From NCBI RefSeq assembly GCF_010682065.1, contig NZ_JAAGWG010000008.1, positions 1 through 64,000 on the forward strand: a DNA stretch of 64,000 nucleotides, read 5' to 3'. The translations under genes were made by a program, and so were the position numbers. This document shows, in pieces, positions 36,808 through 46,856 of the stretch. Position 1 is the stretch's first letter. Each line of letters opens with the position of its first letter. The notes beneath the pieces were generated by a model. That model ran no database searches and was not told the origin of the DNA. It saw nothing but the letters and a program-made list of their open reading frames with translations. This DNA is from Blastococcus saxobsidens. GTDB taxonomy: Bacteria > Actinomycetota > Actinomycetes > Mycobacteriales > Geodermatophilaceae.

Positions 36808-37087
36808 CATTCGTCACGTACGCCGTCGCCCGATCGATCCCGGCGTCGTCGAGCGCCTTGTCCAGCAGCCGCCCCGCCGGGCCGACGAACGGCTCGCCCT
36901 TCCGGTCCTCCTGGTCGCCGGGCTGCTCGCCGACGAACACGACGCGGGCCGTCCCGGGTCCCTCGCCGAAGACGGTCTGCGTCGTGTCCTGCCACAGCTC
37001 GCACGCCCGGCACCCCGCCGCGGCACCGCGCAGCTGCTCCAGGCCGACGCCGGTGGGCGGCTGCGCCACGCCGTTGCGCTCGCTCAT
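36404..37087 (-). CDS. udgX: UdgX-type uracil-DNA-binding glycosylase
   Basis: A 227-residue family-4-like uracil-DNA glycosylase with the UdgX hallmark GKRRIHQTP (about residue 110), the loop whose His makes a covalent bond with the uracil site in the Mycobacterium smegmatis enzyme. GEQPGDQEDRKGEPFVGPAG is the active-site motif. CRAC near residue 29 and ACRPWL hold iron-sulphur ligands, and TNAVKHF has His where other family-4 enzymes have Cys. HPSAIL is the second catalytic motif. ATG 37087 is the start. The 3' part is duplicated beyond the cassette (see 33758). The enzyme appears intact. Confidence 0.92.
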   Translation of the reverse strand: MSERNGVAQPPTGVGLEQLRGAAAGCRACELWQDTTQTVFGEGPGTARVVFVGEQPGDQEDRKGEPFVGPAGRLLDKALDDAGIDRATAYVTNAVKHFGHTLKGKRRIHQTPGAEHLRACRPWLEAEFAVLQPEVVVALGATAAKSLISPSFRITRDHGQLMPWTPPGVRAAEAALPEADQDEDAPHQTWILATTHPSAILRTPDEARDAAYAALVADLTVVRDALA

Positions 37088-37258
37088 GCCTCGATGACAC
37101 CGCACCCGGGCGGCCCCCGCGAGGCGGGCGTCCACCCTCCGTTCACCTGCGTCCGGCAGCGTCCGCGCGGGCGGCGCGCCCACCGCGCGGAACCGGTACG
37201 TCAGAGGTCCTGAGCACCGCTACGGTTTCCGCGACGGACGACGACGGCAGGAGGACAG

Positions 37259-38176
37259 GTGCTCGAGTTCGACGGGCTCCGCAAGAGCTACGGCGCGAAC
37301 CAGGTGCTCGACGACGTCGGCTTCGCCGTGCGGCCGGGCTCGATGTTCGGGTTCTGCGGCTCCAACGGCGCGGGCAAGACCACGACGATGCGCATCGCCA
37401 TGGGACTCGTGATCCCCGACGCCGGCGAGGTGCGCTGGCAAGGCCGCCCGCTGGACCAGCAGACCCGGCGCCGGGTCGGCTACATGCCGGAGGAGCGCGG
37501 GCTCTACCCGAAGATGAAGGTCGGCGAGCAGATCACCTACTTCGCCCGGCTGCACGGCCTGGACGCCGCCGCCGCCGCGCGGGCGTCGGCCGAGTGGGTG
37601 GAGCGGCTGGGGCTCGGTGCCCGCCGCGGCGACGCCGTCGAGAAGCTGTCGCTGGGCAACCAGCAGCGCGTCCAGCTGGCCGCCGCGCTGGTCAGCCGGC
37701 CCGAGGTGCTCATCCTCGACGAGCCGTTCTCCGGCCTGGACCCGGTCGGCGTCGACTCGCTCGCCGAGGCGCTGCTGGGCCAGGTCCGCACCGGCGTCCC
37801 GGTGGTCTTCTCCAGCCACCAGCTGGACCTGGTGGAGCGGTTGTGCGACTCCGTCGGCATCCTCGCCCGGGGCCGCATGGTCGCGACCGGGACCGTCGAG
37901 GAGCTGCGCCGCCGCGAGGCCGGCCGGCTGCTGCGGGTGGTCGTCCCCGACGCCGCCCCCGGCTGGGCCGCCGCGCTGCCGGGTGCCCGCGTCGTCTCCG
38001 AGCAGGCGGGGGACACGCTCCTGGAGCTCGCCGACGGCGCCGACGACCAGGCCGTGCTGGCCGCCGCGCTGCGTACCGGCCGGGTGGCGCACTTCGCCTG
38101 GCGCGAGCCCAGCCTGGTCGAGCTCTTCCGCGGCGCGGTCGCGGCCCCCAGCACCGACGAGGAGGTGGCGGCGTGA
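37259..38176 (+). CDS. NatA-like ABC exporter ATP-binding protein
   Basis: A 305-residue ATPase. Walker A GSNGAGKTT, signature LSLGNQQRVQL, Walker B VLILDEPFSGLDP and FSSHQLDLVE are all present. The Gln-Gln after the signature Gly is usual for the NatA/YhaQ branch that exports Na+ or drugs. A 70-residue C-terminal domain follows. GTG 37259 has AGGAGGA seven bases upstream. It overlaps the permease start by GTGA. It is divergent from udgX across 171 bases that should contain both promoters. Confidence 0.9.
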   Translation: MLEFDGLRKSYGANQVLDDVGFAVRPGSMFGFCGSNGAGKTTTMRIAMGLVIPDAGEVRWQGRPLDQQTRRRVGYMPEERGLYPKMKVGEQITYFARLHGLDAAAAARASAEWVERLGLGARRGDAVEKLSLGNQQRVQLAAALVSRPEVLILDEPFSGLDPVGVDSLAEALLGQVRTGVPVVFSSHQLDLVERLCDSVGILARGRMVATGTVEELRRREAGRLLRVVVPDAAPGWAAALPGARVVSEQAGDTLLELADGADDQAVLAAALRTGRVAHFAWREPSLVELFRGAVAAPSTDEEVAA

Positions 38177-39372
38177 GCGCGCCGAACAGCACCGGGCGCG
38201 CCCCGGGCAGCAGCGAGCTCGTCCGGCTCGTCGCCGGCCGGGAGATCTCCACGCGGCTGCGGGACAAGAACTTCCTCGTCGGGCTGGGCGTCACCATCCT
38301 GCTGCTGGTCGGGCTGATGGCCTTCCAGATCGCCACGGCGTCCGGCGGCGACGAGGGCCGGCTGGGCATCGTCGGGGACAGCTCCGCGCTCGGCCCCGCC
38401 GTCCAGGCGCAGGGGGAAGCGGTCGGCATCGACGTCACGGTCGTCGAGCTCGACGACGAGGACGCCGCCCGTGCCGCCGTGGAGGCCGAGGACGTCGACG
38501 GCGCGCTGCTGGCGACCGGATCGGCCCCCGAGCTGCTCGTCCTGGACCGCGACTCGACGATGGAGGCGGTGGTGAACGCCGCCGTCGCCGGTGTCGCGGT
38601 CACCGAGCAGCTGGCCGAGGCCGGCGTCGAGCTCACGGCCGTGCCCGAGGTCGAGGTCACCGCGCTGAGCGGCGAGGACGACGCGGCCGAGCAGGAGCAG
38701 GTCCTCGTCGCGATCATCGGCGTCGTCCTGCTCTACGGCCTGCTGATCATGTTCGGCCAGTTCATCGCGCAGGGCGTGGTGGAGGAGAAGTCCAGCCGGG
38801 TCGTCGAGCTGCTGCTCGCGACCATGCGCCCCTGGCAGCTGCTCGCCGGGAAGATCATCGGCCTGGGCGTCCTCGGGCTCGCCCAGATCGTGATCATCGG
38901 CGTCATCAGCGTCGCGGGGGCGCTCGCCTTCGACCTGGTCGCGGTGCCGGGGGACCTCGTCGGCACGGTGATCTCGGTGGTCCTCTGGTTCGTGCTGGGC
39001 TACGCGTTCTACGCGGCGATCTTCGCCATGGCGGCGTCGCTGGTCAGCCGGCAGGAGGACCTGGGCAGCGTGCTCACCCCGATGATCCTGCTGCTGGTCG
39101 TCGGCTTCTTCATCGGCCTGCAGGCCGCCTCGGAGCCGGCCGGCACGATGGCCGTGGTCACCTCCTACGTGCCGGGGCTCTCGCCGCTGGTCATGCCGGT
39201 GCGGCAGGCCGCCGGAGAGGTCGCGGTCTGGGAGATCGCCGTCGCCGTCGTGATCATGATCGTGGCGATCGTCGCCGCGGTGCGGCTCGGCGGGCGGATC
39301 TACGCCGGCGCGCTGCTGCGCACCAGCGGCAAGACCAAGCTCCGGGAGGCGCTCCGGGCCGAGCGCGGCTGA
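38173..39372 (+). CDS. NatB-like ABC-2 exporter permease
   Basis: A 399-residue membrane protein: one N-terminal helix (about 35-52), a large extracellular alpha/beta domain (about 55-175) and five C-terminal helices. VVEEKSSRVVELLLATMRPW is the conserved coupling region of the ABC-2/NatB group. The extracellular domain with many Asp and Glu residues is typical. It is translated from a GTG that overlaps the ATPase stop, so the two form one exporter. The substrate (sodium, drug or peptide) is undetermined. Confidence 0.9.
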   Translation: MSAPNSTGRAPGSSELVRLVAGREISTRLRDKNFLVGLGVTILLLVGLMAFQIATASGGDEGRLGIVGDSSALGPAVQAQGEAVGIDVTVVELDDEDAARAAVEAEDVDGALLATGSAPELLVLDRDSTMEAVVNAAVAGVAVTEQLAEAGVELTAVPEVEVTALSGEDDAAEQEQVLVAIIGVVLLYGLLIMFGQFIAQGVVEEKSSRVVELLLATMRPWQLLAGKIIGLGVLGLAQIVIIGVISVAGALAFDLVAVPGDLVGTVISVVLWFVLGYAFYAAIFAMAASLVSRQEDLGSVLTPMILLLVVGFFIGLQAASEPAGTMAVVTSYVPGLSPLVMPVRQAAGEVAVWEIAVAVVIMIVAIVAAVRLGGRIYAGALLRTSGKTKLREALRAERG

Positions 39373-39410
39373 CCCGGTTGGGCACGATCGACCGGGGGTA
39401 GCCGGGCCGC

Positions 39411-40391
39411 ATGGGCATGCAGCTGGGCTACACGATGATGACCGAGCAGGCGGGGCCGAAGGACCTCGTCGGCCACGTGGTGGGGGCGGAGGAGGTCGGG
39501 TTCGACTTCGCCGTCAGCAGCGACCACTACTTCCCGTGGCTGAACGAGATGGGCCACTCCCCGAACGCGTGGGTGACCCTCGGGGCGGCGGCGCAGGCCA
39601 CCAGCCGCATCCCGCTGATGACGTACGTGACCTGCCCGATCTTCCGGTACCACCCGGCCGTGGTGGCCCAGCAGGCCGCGACGCTGCAGATCCTGTCCGG
39701 CGGCCGGTTCACCCTGGGCCTCGGCGCGGGCGAGAACCTCAACGAGCACGTCGTCGGCGCCGGCTGGCCGCCGGCCGACGTCCGGCACGAGATGATCATG
39801 GAGGCCCTCCAGATCATCCGGGACCTGTTCGACGGCGAGGGCTACACGAACTTCCGCGGCGAGCACTTCGACGTCGAGTCGGCCAAGCTCTGGGACCTGC
39901 CGGAGAAGCGGGTGCCGATCGGCTTCGCGGCCGGCGGGAAGCAGGCGGCGACGATCGCCGGTGAGCTGGCCGACGTGCTGGTCGCGACCGATCCGATGTC
40001 CGAGCTCGTCGAGGCGTTCGAGGCCGCCGGTGGCGCCGGCAAGCCGAAGATCGCCCAGATGCCGATCAGCTACGGCACGGACAAGGCGGCCGCGGTGACC
40101 CGCGCCCACACCCTGTTCCGCTGGTTCGGTCTCGGCTGGAAGGTCAACGCCGAGCTGCCCGGACCCAGCGCCTTCGACGCGGCCAGCCAGTTCGTCCGCG
40201 AGGACGACGTCGAGAGCAGCATCCCGTGCGGGGACGACGTCGAGGCCGTGATCGAGGGCGCCAAGGCGTACGCCGACGCCGGCTTCACCCACCTGGCCCT
40301 CGTGCAGATCGGCGGGGACCAGCAGCAGCCCTACCTGGAGTGGACGAAGGACCGGCTGCTGCCGGCCTGGCGCGAGGCGTTCGGGAGCTGA
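39411..40391 (+). CDS. F420-dependent LLM-class oxidoreductase
   Basis: A 326-residue TIM-barrel enzyme of the luciferase-like monooxygenase class that uses coenzyme F420. GYTMMTEQAGPKDLVGHVV begins the family pattern; SDHYFPW, TYVTCPIFRYHPAVVAQQAA and LGLGAGENLNEHVVG contain cofactor-binding residues. The pattern resembles the TIGR03557 subfamily, whose substrates are largely unknown. The first ATG, 39411, is used; an ATG two codons later is possible. It lies 38 bases after the exporter genes and may be co-transcribed. Confidence 0.9.
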   Translation: MGMQLGYTMMTEQAGPKDLVGHVVGAEEVGFDFAVSSDHYFPWLNEMGHSPNAWVTLGAAAQATSRIPLMTYVTCPIFRYHPAVVAQQAATLQILSGGRFTLGLGAGENLNEHVVGAGWPPADVRHEMIMEALQIIRDLFDGEGYTNFRGEHFDVESAKLWDLPEKRVPIGFAAGGKQAATIAGELADVLVATDPMSELVEAFEAAGGAGKPKIAQMPISYGTDKAAAVTRAHTLFRWFGLGWKVNAELPGPSAFDAASQFVREDDVESSIPCGDDVEAVIEGAKAYADAGFTHLALVQIGGDQQQPYLEWTKDRLLPAWREAFGS

Positions 40392-40422
40392 CACCACGCG
40401 CCGTCGCCGGTCCCGGGACAGT

Positions 40423-40440
40423 CGATCGGGTGACCGATCG
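40423..40440 (+). terminator. Hairpin after the F420 enzyme gene
   Basis: CGATCGG (40423-40429) pairs with CCGATCG (40434-40440) around a GTGA loop. A second, longer stem follows: GGGGCCGC (40469-40476) with GCGGCCCC (40499-40506). They lie between the F420 enzyme and the TPR gene. No T-run follows, so an operator or mRNA structure is also possible. Confidence 0.4.
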
Positions 40441-40519
40441 GCCCCGGGGCGCTCCCTTGGGGTGAGGCGGGGCCGCAGGGGGGCGCGCAGGGGGCCCCGC
40501 GGCCCCGATCATCGGCGGC

Positions 40520-41380
40520 ATGACCGAGGACCTGGACGTGCGGCTGCAGCGGCTGCTCGCCTCCGATGACGCCGATGCGCTCATCGACCTCGGCTGCGAT
40601 CTGGCCGACGCCGGCCGGCAGGCCGACGCCGAGGCGTGCTTCCGGCGCGCGTTCGACCTGGGCGACACCGTCGGGGCCTACAACCTCGGCAACTCGCTGG
40701 CCGCGCAGGACCGCTGGGAAGAGGCGGTCGACGCCTACGAGGTCGCCCTGCGCGGCGGCGAGGCCGACGCGTGGCGCAACCTCGGGCTGGTGCTGGAGGA
40801 CCTCGGCGACCTGGCTGGCGCGATGCGGGCCTACCGGGGCGCGGCGGCCGCCGGCGACATCGAGGGTGGGCTGCAGCTGGCCTTCCTGCTGCGCGACCAG
40901 GGGGAGCGGGAGCAGGCCATGGCGGTGGCCGAGGAGTTCGCCGCCGCCGGTGACCTGGAGGCCGCCGCCGTCGTCGCCTGCTGGCGCTGGTGCTCGACCC
41001 TCGACCCCTCGCTCGAGGAGGACCTGCGCGCCGGCCAGCACCACTTCCCGGCCGCCCGCGCCGACCTCGCCCACCTGCTGCGCGAGACCGGCCGCTCGGT
41101 CGAGGCCCGCTCGGTCCTGGAGCGCGGCGCGAAGCTCGGCGAGCAGGTGGCCTGGCTGCCGCTGGGCAACCTCTACCGCGAGGAGCTGGGCGACGAGGAG
41201 GCCGCCGAGGAGGCCTACCGCAGCGGCATCGCCGCCGGTGACCCGTACTGCCACCAGAACCTGGCGGTGCTGCTGGCCGACCGCGGTGACCTCGAGGGCG
41301 CCGTCGAGCAGTTCCGGCTCGGGGCGGCGGCCGGCGACCAGCTGGCGGCCCAGTGCCTGCAGGAGCTCGAGCGCGAGTGA
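40520..41380 (+). CDS. Tetratricopeptide/Sel1-like repeat protein
   Basis: A 286-residue protein made almost wholly of helical repeats of about 34-36 residues, for example [20 protein letters not shown] and later [19 protein letters not shown]. Such solenoids bind other proteins. There is no signal peptide or catalytic domain. Strong G/C-rich stems lie directly upstream and could influence translation. It precedes the PEP carboxylase gene by 55 bases but no functional link is evident. Confidence 0.82.
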   Translation: MTEDLDVRLQRLLASDDADALIDLGCDLADAGRQADAEACFRRAFDLGDTVGAYNLGNSLAAQDRWEEAVDAYEVALRGGEADAWRNLGLVLEDLGDLAGAMRAYRGAAAAGDIEGGLQLAFLLRDQGEREQAMAVAEEFAAAGDLEAAAVVACWRWCSTLDPSLEEDLRAGQHHFPAARADLAHLLRETGRSVEARSVLERGAKLGEQVAWLPLGNLYREELGDEEAAEEAYRSGIAAGDPYCHQNLAVLLADRGDLEGAVEQFRLGAAAGDQLAAQCLQELERE

Positions 41381-41435
41381 GCGGCCGGGGCGGACCGGAC
41401 ACGAGTTCGTAACCGCCCTGCCGGATACTCCATGT

Positions 41436-44243
41436 GTGTCCGAAGCCACAGTCGACGTCGCCGACCTCCGCCACCACGCCGACGGCCCCCAGGCCGACGA
41501 ACGCGCCGACGAGCTACCGCTGCGCGAGGACATCCGCCTGCTGGGCCGGGTCCTCGGTGAGGTGATCGGCGAGCAGGCCGGCGCCGACGTGCTCGACCTC
41601 GTCGAGTCCACCCGCGTGGAGGCGTTCCGCATCCGCCGCTCGGAGGTCGACCGGGTCGAGCTGGCCCGCCGGCTGGCCGAGGTCGACGTCCGGTAGGCCA
41701 ACCACGTCATCCGCGCGTTCAGCCACTTCTCGCTGCTGGCCAACCTGGCCGAGGACATCCACCACGAGCGACGCCGCCGGCACCACCGCCGCGCGGGTTC
41801 CCCGCCGCAGCAGGGCAGCCTGGCGGCGACCTTCGCGCTGCTGGACCAGGCAGACCTCGATGCGGACGACGTCGCCCGCGAGCTGGCCGGGGCGCTGGTC
41901 TGCCCGGTGGTCCCCGCGCATCCCACCGAGGTCCGCCGCAAGACGGTCTTCCAGGTGCAGCGCCAGGTCACCGAGCTGATCCGGCAGCGCGACCGCGCGG
42001 GCGACGGCGACGTCGACGACGCGTGGTCGGCGCAGCTGTGGCGCTCGGTGCTCACCCTCTGGCAGACGGCGCTGCTGCGGCTGTCCCGGCTGCGGCTGAC
42101 CGACGAGATCGACGAGGCGCTGCGCTACTACGAGCTGTCGCTGTTCGACGTCGTGCCGGCGATCAACGCGGAGCTGCGCCGGGCGGTGGAGGAGCGCTGG
42201 CCCGGGGCGGGATTGCTGCGCCGGCCGATGCTCCTGCCGGGGTCCTGGATCGGCGGTGACCGCGACGGCAACCCGTTCGTCACCGCCGAGGCGCTGCGGC
42301 GGGCCACGACGCGGCAGGCGGAGACGGCGCTGGGCCACCACCTGGCGGAGCTGGCCGAGCTGCGCAACGAGCTGTCGATGTCCGACCGGCTGGTCACCCC
42401 CACCCCGGAGCTGTACGCGCTGGCCGACGCCTCGCGGGACGACTCCGCGTTCCGGGCCGACGAGCCCTACCGCCGGGCGCTGACCGGCATCTCCGCACGG
42501 CTGGCGGCGACGGCCGCCCAGGTGCTGGGCTCCGTGCCGGGCGGCGGCGAGCCGGCGCCGGCCCTGCCGCCCCACGACAGCCCCGACGAGCTGCGGGCCG
42601 ACCTCGACCTCGTCGACGCCTCGCTGCGCAGCCACGGCGCCGGGCCGCTCGCCGACGACCGGCTGCTGCGGCTGCGGGAGGCCGTGGAGGTGTTCGGCTT
42701 CCACCTGTGCGGGCTGGACCTGCGGCAGAACTCCTCGGTGCACGAGCAGGTCGTCGGCGAGCTGCTGGCCTGGGCCGGGGTGTGCGAGGACTACGCGGCC
42801 CTGGACGAGGCGGCCCGGGTGGAGCTGCTGGCCGGGGAGCTGACCCTGCGCCGTCCGCTGGTGCGCCCCGACGCGGAGCTGTCGGAGGAGACCCGCAAGG
42901 AGCTCGACGTCCTCCTCGCCGCCGCCGAGCAGGTGGCGCTGCTGGGCCCGCGGACGATCCCGAACTACGTCATCAGCATGTGCGAGTCGGTCAGCGACGT
43001 GCTGGAGGTCGCCGTCCTGCTCAAGGAGGTGGGCCTGCTGGACCCGGCGGCGGCCGACGGCCCGACGTGCCCGGTGGGCATCTCGCCGCTGTTCGAGACG
43101 ATCGGGGACCTGCAGGGCGCGGCCACCACGCTCGGTGCGGTGCTCGACCAGCCGCTCTACCGGGCGCTGCTGGCCGACCGGGGCGACGTGCAGGAGGTCA
43201 TGCTCGGCTACTCCGACAGCAACAAGGACGGCGGCTACCTCGCCGCCAACTGGGCGCTGTACCGGGCGGAGCTCGAGCTGGTGGAGCTCTCCCGCCGGGA
43301 GGGGGTGCGGCTGCGGCTCTTCCACGGCCGCGGCGGCACCGTCGGCCGCGGGGGCGGGCCCAGCTACGACGCCATCCGGGCGCAGCCGCCCGGTGCGGTG
43401 GCCGGCGCGCTGCGGATCACCGAGCAGGGCGAGGTCATCGCGGCCAAGTACGCCGACCCCGACCTGGCCCGCCGGAACCTGGAGGCGCTGGTCGCGGCCA
43501 CCCTGGAGTCCACGCTGCTCGACGTCGAGGGGCTCGGCGACGACGCCGAGGACGCCTACGCGCTGCTCGACGAGCTGGCGGCGGGAGCGCAGCGGGCCTA
43601 CCGGGAGCTGGTGCACGAGACGCCGGGCTTCGTCGAGTGGTTCCGGGCCGCCACCCCCATCGGCGAGCTGGCCGAGCTGAACATCGGCAGTCGCCCGCCG
43701 TCGCGCAAGGCCGGGAACTCGATCACCGACCTGCGGGCGATCCCGTGGGTGTTCAGCTGGTCGCAGACGCGGATCATGCTGCCCGGCTGGTACGGCACCG
43801 GATCGGCGCTGGAGGAGTGGGTGGGTGACTCCGACGAGCGGCTGGAGCGGCTGCGCGACCTGCACCGGCGCTGGCCGTTCTTCCGCACGATCCTGTCCAA
43901 CATGGGCATGGTGCTGGCCAAGACCGATCTGGGGCTGGCCGCGCGCTACGCCGAGCTGGTGCCCGACGAGGAGCTGCGCGCGCGGGTGTTCGACCGGATC
44001 ACCGCCGAGCACGAGCGCACCTGCCGGATGACCCTCGCCGTCACCGGGGACGACCACCTGCTGGCCGACAACCCGTCGCTGGCGCGGTCGATCCGCAACC
44101 GCTTCCCCTACCTGGAGCCGCTGCACCACCTGCAGGTCGAGATGCTGCGGCGTCGCCGGAACGGCGAGGACGACGAGCTGACCAGCCGCAACATCCAGCT
44201 CACGATCAACGGCATCGCGACCGCACTGCGCAACAGTGGCTGA
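41436..44243 (+). pseudogene. ppc: Phosphoenolpyruvate carboxylase with in-frame amber codon
   Basis: The reading frame encodes a full-length PEP carboxylase of 935 codons, which makes oxaloacetate from PEP and bicarbonate. All key motifs are in one frame: VVPAHPTE with catalytic His162, [25 protein letters not shown] residues and [14 protein letters not shown]; the end is RNSG where most enzymes have NTG. But codon 87 (41694-41696) is TAG, between DVR and ANHVIRAF, where a C-to-T change from CAG is the simplest cause. No other stop occurs in the remaining 848 codons. GTG 41907 could restart translation but would lose the first 157 residues. It may be a recent mutation, a sequencing error or readthrough. 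Confidence 0.85.
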
Positions 44244-45345
44244 GCACTGGTTCCTCCGGCGCCGGCCCGTGCCCGACGGCGAGCTGCGGGTGGCGGTCAG
44301 CGGCGCGGACGTGCGGAGGGCTGCGCTGTCGCTCGGGATGCCGCCCGAGGCGCTGGCCCCGGCCGTGCACGACCCGCGGCTGCGGGTGCTGGTGGACGGT
44401 GGGCAGGCCGCGGCGCTCGTGCGCCGGCAGTGGCACCCCGAGGGCTTCGCCGAGGCCGTGGTGCTGCGGCGGGCCGGCGTGCCGCTGGAGCACCCGGCCG
44501 TGCGCGCGCTGGCCGTGGGCTGGGGCTGCGCGCAGGTGCGGCACGGCAGCACCGACCGGTCGCGTGCCGTCGCCGGCCCGGGGGAGGGGTCCGCGCTCGC
44601 CGACCGGTTCCGGCACCTGGCGGCGCTGGCGGCCAGCCGGGTGGAGATCGCCATCGGGCTGGCCCGCGACATCGGCGTGGAGCGGATCAAGGACGACGGC
44701 AGCCCGTCGCTGGCCGCCGACGAGGCCGCGCACGCCGCCGCGGTGGACGTGCTGGGGGCGCTCGGGGTGACCGTGCTCAGCGAGGAGCGCCGGGACAGCC
44801 CCGTCGGCGCGTCCGCGCCGTGGATCGTGCTCGACCCCCTGGACGGCACCGGCAACTTCTCCGCTGGCCTGCCGCCGTGGGCGTTCTCGGCGGCGCTGGT
44901 CCAGGACGGGGTGCCCGTGGCGGGTCTGGTCGCCGACCTCGCCTCGGGCCGGCGGTGGACCGGCGTGCACGGCATCGGGGCCGAGCGGGACGGGGTGCCG
45001 ATCACCCCGCGGCCGGGCAGCACCGTCGTCGTCCCGAGCGGTCCGGGGGGTGGTGCGGTCGCCGTCCCGTCCACGGTGCGGCGGGTGCGGGTGACCGGCT
45101 GCACCGCGATCGACCTGTGCCTGGTGGCCGACGGCGCGGCCGCGGCGTGGCACGACCTGGACCGCAGCGGCACGCACGTGCACGACGTCGCCGGCGGGCT
45201 CGGGGTGCTGCTGGCCGCCGGCGGTGCCGCGCTGGACGCCGACGGCCGCCCGCTGCGGCTGGAGCCGGACACCGTGGCGAGGATCCGGTTCGTCGCGGCG
45301 TCCTCGGCGACCGACGCCGAGGAGCTGATCCGCGCGGTCGGCTAG
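44236..45345 (+). CDS. Inositol monophosphatase family protein with N-terminal extension
   Basis: A 369-residue protein whose residues about 115-365 are an inositol-monophosphatase domain: SEERRDSP is the first metal site, [17 protein letters not shown] the metal/phosphate site and HVHDVAGG a late motif. The first 115 residues are unrelated to this family and I do not recognise them. Members hydrolyse inositol phosphate, histidinol phosphate, fructose bisphosphate or PAP. The GTG at 44236 overlaps the PEP carboxylase end by eight bases, so the two are probably co-transcribed. Confidence 0.85.
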   Translation: MAEHWFLRRRPVPDGELRVAVSGADVRRAALSLGMPPEALAPAVHDPRLRVLVDGGQAAALVRRQWHPEGFAEAVVLRRAGVPLEHPAVRALAVGWGCAQVRHGSTDRSRAVAGPGEGSALADRFRHLAALAASRVEIAIGLARDIGVERIKDDGSPSLAADEAAHAAAVDVLGALGVTVLSEERRDSPVGASAPWIVLDPLDGTGNFSAGLPPWAFSAALVQDGVPVAGLVADLASGRRWTGVHGIGAERDGVPITPRPGSTVVVPSGPGGGAVAVPSTVRRVRVTGCTAIDLCLVADGAAAAWHDLDRSGTHVHDVAGGLGVLLAAGGAALDADGRPLRLEPDTVARIRFVAASSATDAEELIRAVG

Positions 45346-45366
45346 CTGCCGCCCGCCCGCGGCCGG

Positions 45367-46782
45367 CTAGCTCTGCGCAGCGGCGGCGGCGCGGGCCGCG
45401 GCCAGGAGCGCCTCCCGCTCGTGCATCGTGGTGCGGGCCCGCCCGCGGGTGGCGCCGAGCGACTGCTCGGCGGCGTCGATGGCCCGCCAGTTCTCCAGCA
45501 GCACCGGCTCCGCGCCGCCGGCCTGCAGCGTCTCCACGAGGTCGTCGACCGGCCCGCGCACCCGCAGCGTCCCGTCCGCGGCGTCGGCCAGCAGCCCCGC
45601 GATCGTCTCGCGGGCGTCGTGCTTGTTGTGCCCGACCACCCCGGTCGGGCCGCGCTTGATCCAGCCGGCCACGTACTCGCCGGGCGAGGGGCGGCCGTCG
45701 CGCAGCACCCGGCCGGCCTCGTGGGGGACCGTCCCCGAGCGCTCGTCCACGGGCAGCCCGGGCAGTGGCGTGCCCCGGTAGCCGACCGAGCGCACCACGA
45801 GGTCGGCGGGGACCACCTCCAGCTCGCCGGTGCCCATCGCCCGGCCGTCGCCGTCGACGGCGGTGCGCTCCACCTCGACGCCGGTCACCCGGTCGGTGCC
45901 CAGCAGCCGCACCGGCCGGCGGAAGAAGCGCAGCCGCAGCCGCACGCGGCCGGCCGTGGCGGAGTGGTCGGTCCAGCCGCGGAGGACGGCGAGGTTGCGG
46001 CTGACGTTGCGGTCCGCGGCGGCGCGCTCCTCGCTGCCCGGGTCCAGCTCCAGCTCGGCCGGGTCCACCAGCACGGTCGCGTCGGCCAGCCCGTCGAGCT
46101 CGCGCAGCTCCTGCGTGGTGAAGGTGGCCTGGGCCGGGCCGCGCCGGCCGAGCACCGTGACCTCCTCGATCGGGGCCGCGGCCAGCGCGTCGAGCACGTG
46201 CTGCGGCATGTCGGTGGGCTCCAGCTCCTCGGCCGTGCGGGCCAGCACCCGGCCGACGTCGAGGGCGACGTTGCCGACGCCGACCACCACCGCGGAGCGG
46301 GCGCCGGCCAGCGCCGACTCCACCCGCTCGCGGTCGGCGTCGGGATGGCCGCAGTACCAGGAGACGAACTCGGTGGCGGCGAGGCTGCCGGGCAGGTCCT
46401 CGCCCTCGATGCCCAGCTGCCGGTCCAGCGCCGCGCCGTAGGTGTAGACGACGGCGTCGACGTGCCGGCGGAGCTCGTCGAGGGTGATGTCGGTGCCGAT
46501 CTCGACGTTGCCGACGAAGCGGACCAGCGGGTGGTCGAGGCTGCGGTGCAGCGTGTCCCGGATGGCGCGCATCTTCGGGTGGTCCGGCGCGATGCCGTGG
46601 CGCACCAGCCCGAAGGGGGTGGGGAGCCGGTCGATGAGGTCGATCGCGACCGGGACGTCGCTCTGCCGCGTCAGCGCGTCGGCGGCGAAGATCCCCGCCG
46701 GCCCGGCGCCGATGACGGCCACGCGCAGCGGGGAGGCGGCCGAGGGGGGAGGGGGAGTTCCGTCGTCGGCCACGACTGGCAT
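45367..46782 (-). CDS. Ferredoxin-NADP reductase-like flavoprotein (FprA/FprB type)
   Basis: A 471-residue FAD- and NADPH-binding enzyme of the adrenodoxin-reductase type found in actinobacteria. VAVIGAGPAGIFAADAL (residues 17-33) is the FAD Rossmann motif; PTPFGLVRHGIAPDHPKM is characteristic; VVVGVGNVALDVGRVLAR binds NADPH; GWIKRGPTGVVGHNK is the conserved C-terminal FAD-binding segment. It passes electrons from NADPH to a ferredoxin. ATG 46782 fits the family start. FprB lies in the same general region in mycobacteria (Rv0886). It is divergent from the small monooxygenase gene. Confidence 0.92.
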   Translation of the reverse strand: MPVVADDGTPPPPSAASPLRVAVIGAGPAGIFAADALTRQSDVPVAIDLIDRLPTPFGLVRHGIAPDHPKMRAIRDTLHRSLDHPLVRFVGNVEIGTDITLDELRRHVDAVVYTYGAALDRQLGIEGEDLPGSLAATEFVSWYCGHPDADRERVESALAGARSAVVVGVGNVALDVGRVLARTAEELEPTDMPQHVLDALAAAPIEEVTVLGRRGPAQATFTTQELRELDGLADATVLVDPAELELDPGSEERAAADRNVSRNLAVLRGWTDHSATAGRVRLRLRFFRRPVRLLGTDRVTGVEVERTAVDGDGRAMGTGELEVVPADLVVRSVGYRGTPLPGLPVDERSGTVPHEAGRVLRDGRPSPGEYVAGWIKRGPTGVVGHNKHDARETIAGLLADAADGTLRVRGPVDDLVETLQAGGAEPVLLENWRAIDAAEQSLGATRGRARTTMHEREALLAAARAAAAAQS

Positions 46783-46856
46783 CCTGGCCTCGCCGGGGCC
46801 GCTCCACCAGACCTGGCGCCCGCGCACCCCGATCCCCGTCGCTCCAGGAGGCCCCC

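Noticed and set aside
41694..41696. Pyrrolysine or selenocysteine at codon 87 of PEP carboxylase
   Set aside because: TAG is not a selenocysteine codon, the residue is not at an active site, and no insertion structure or pyl gene is seen.
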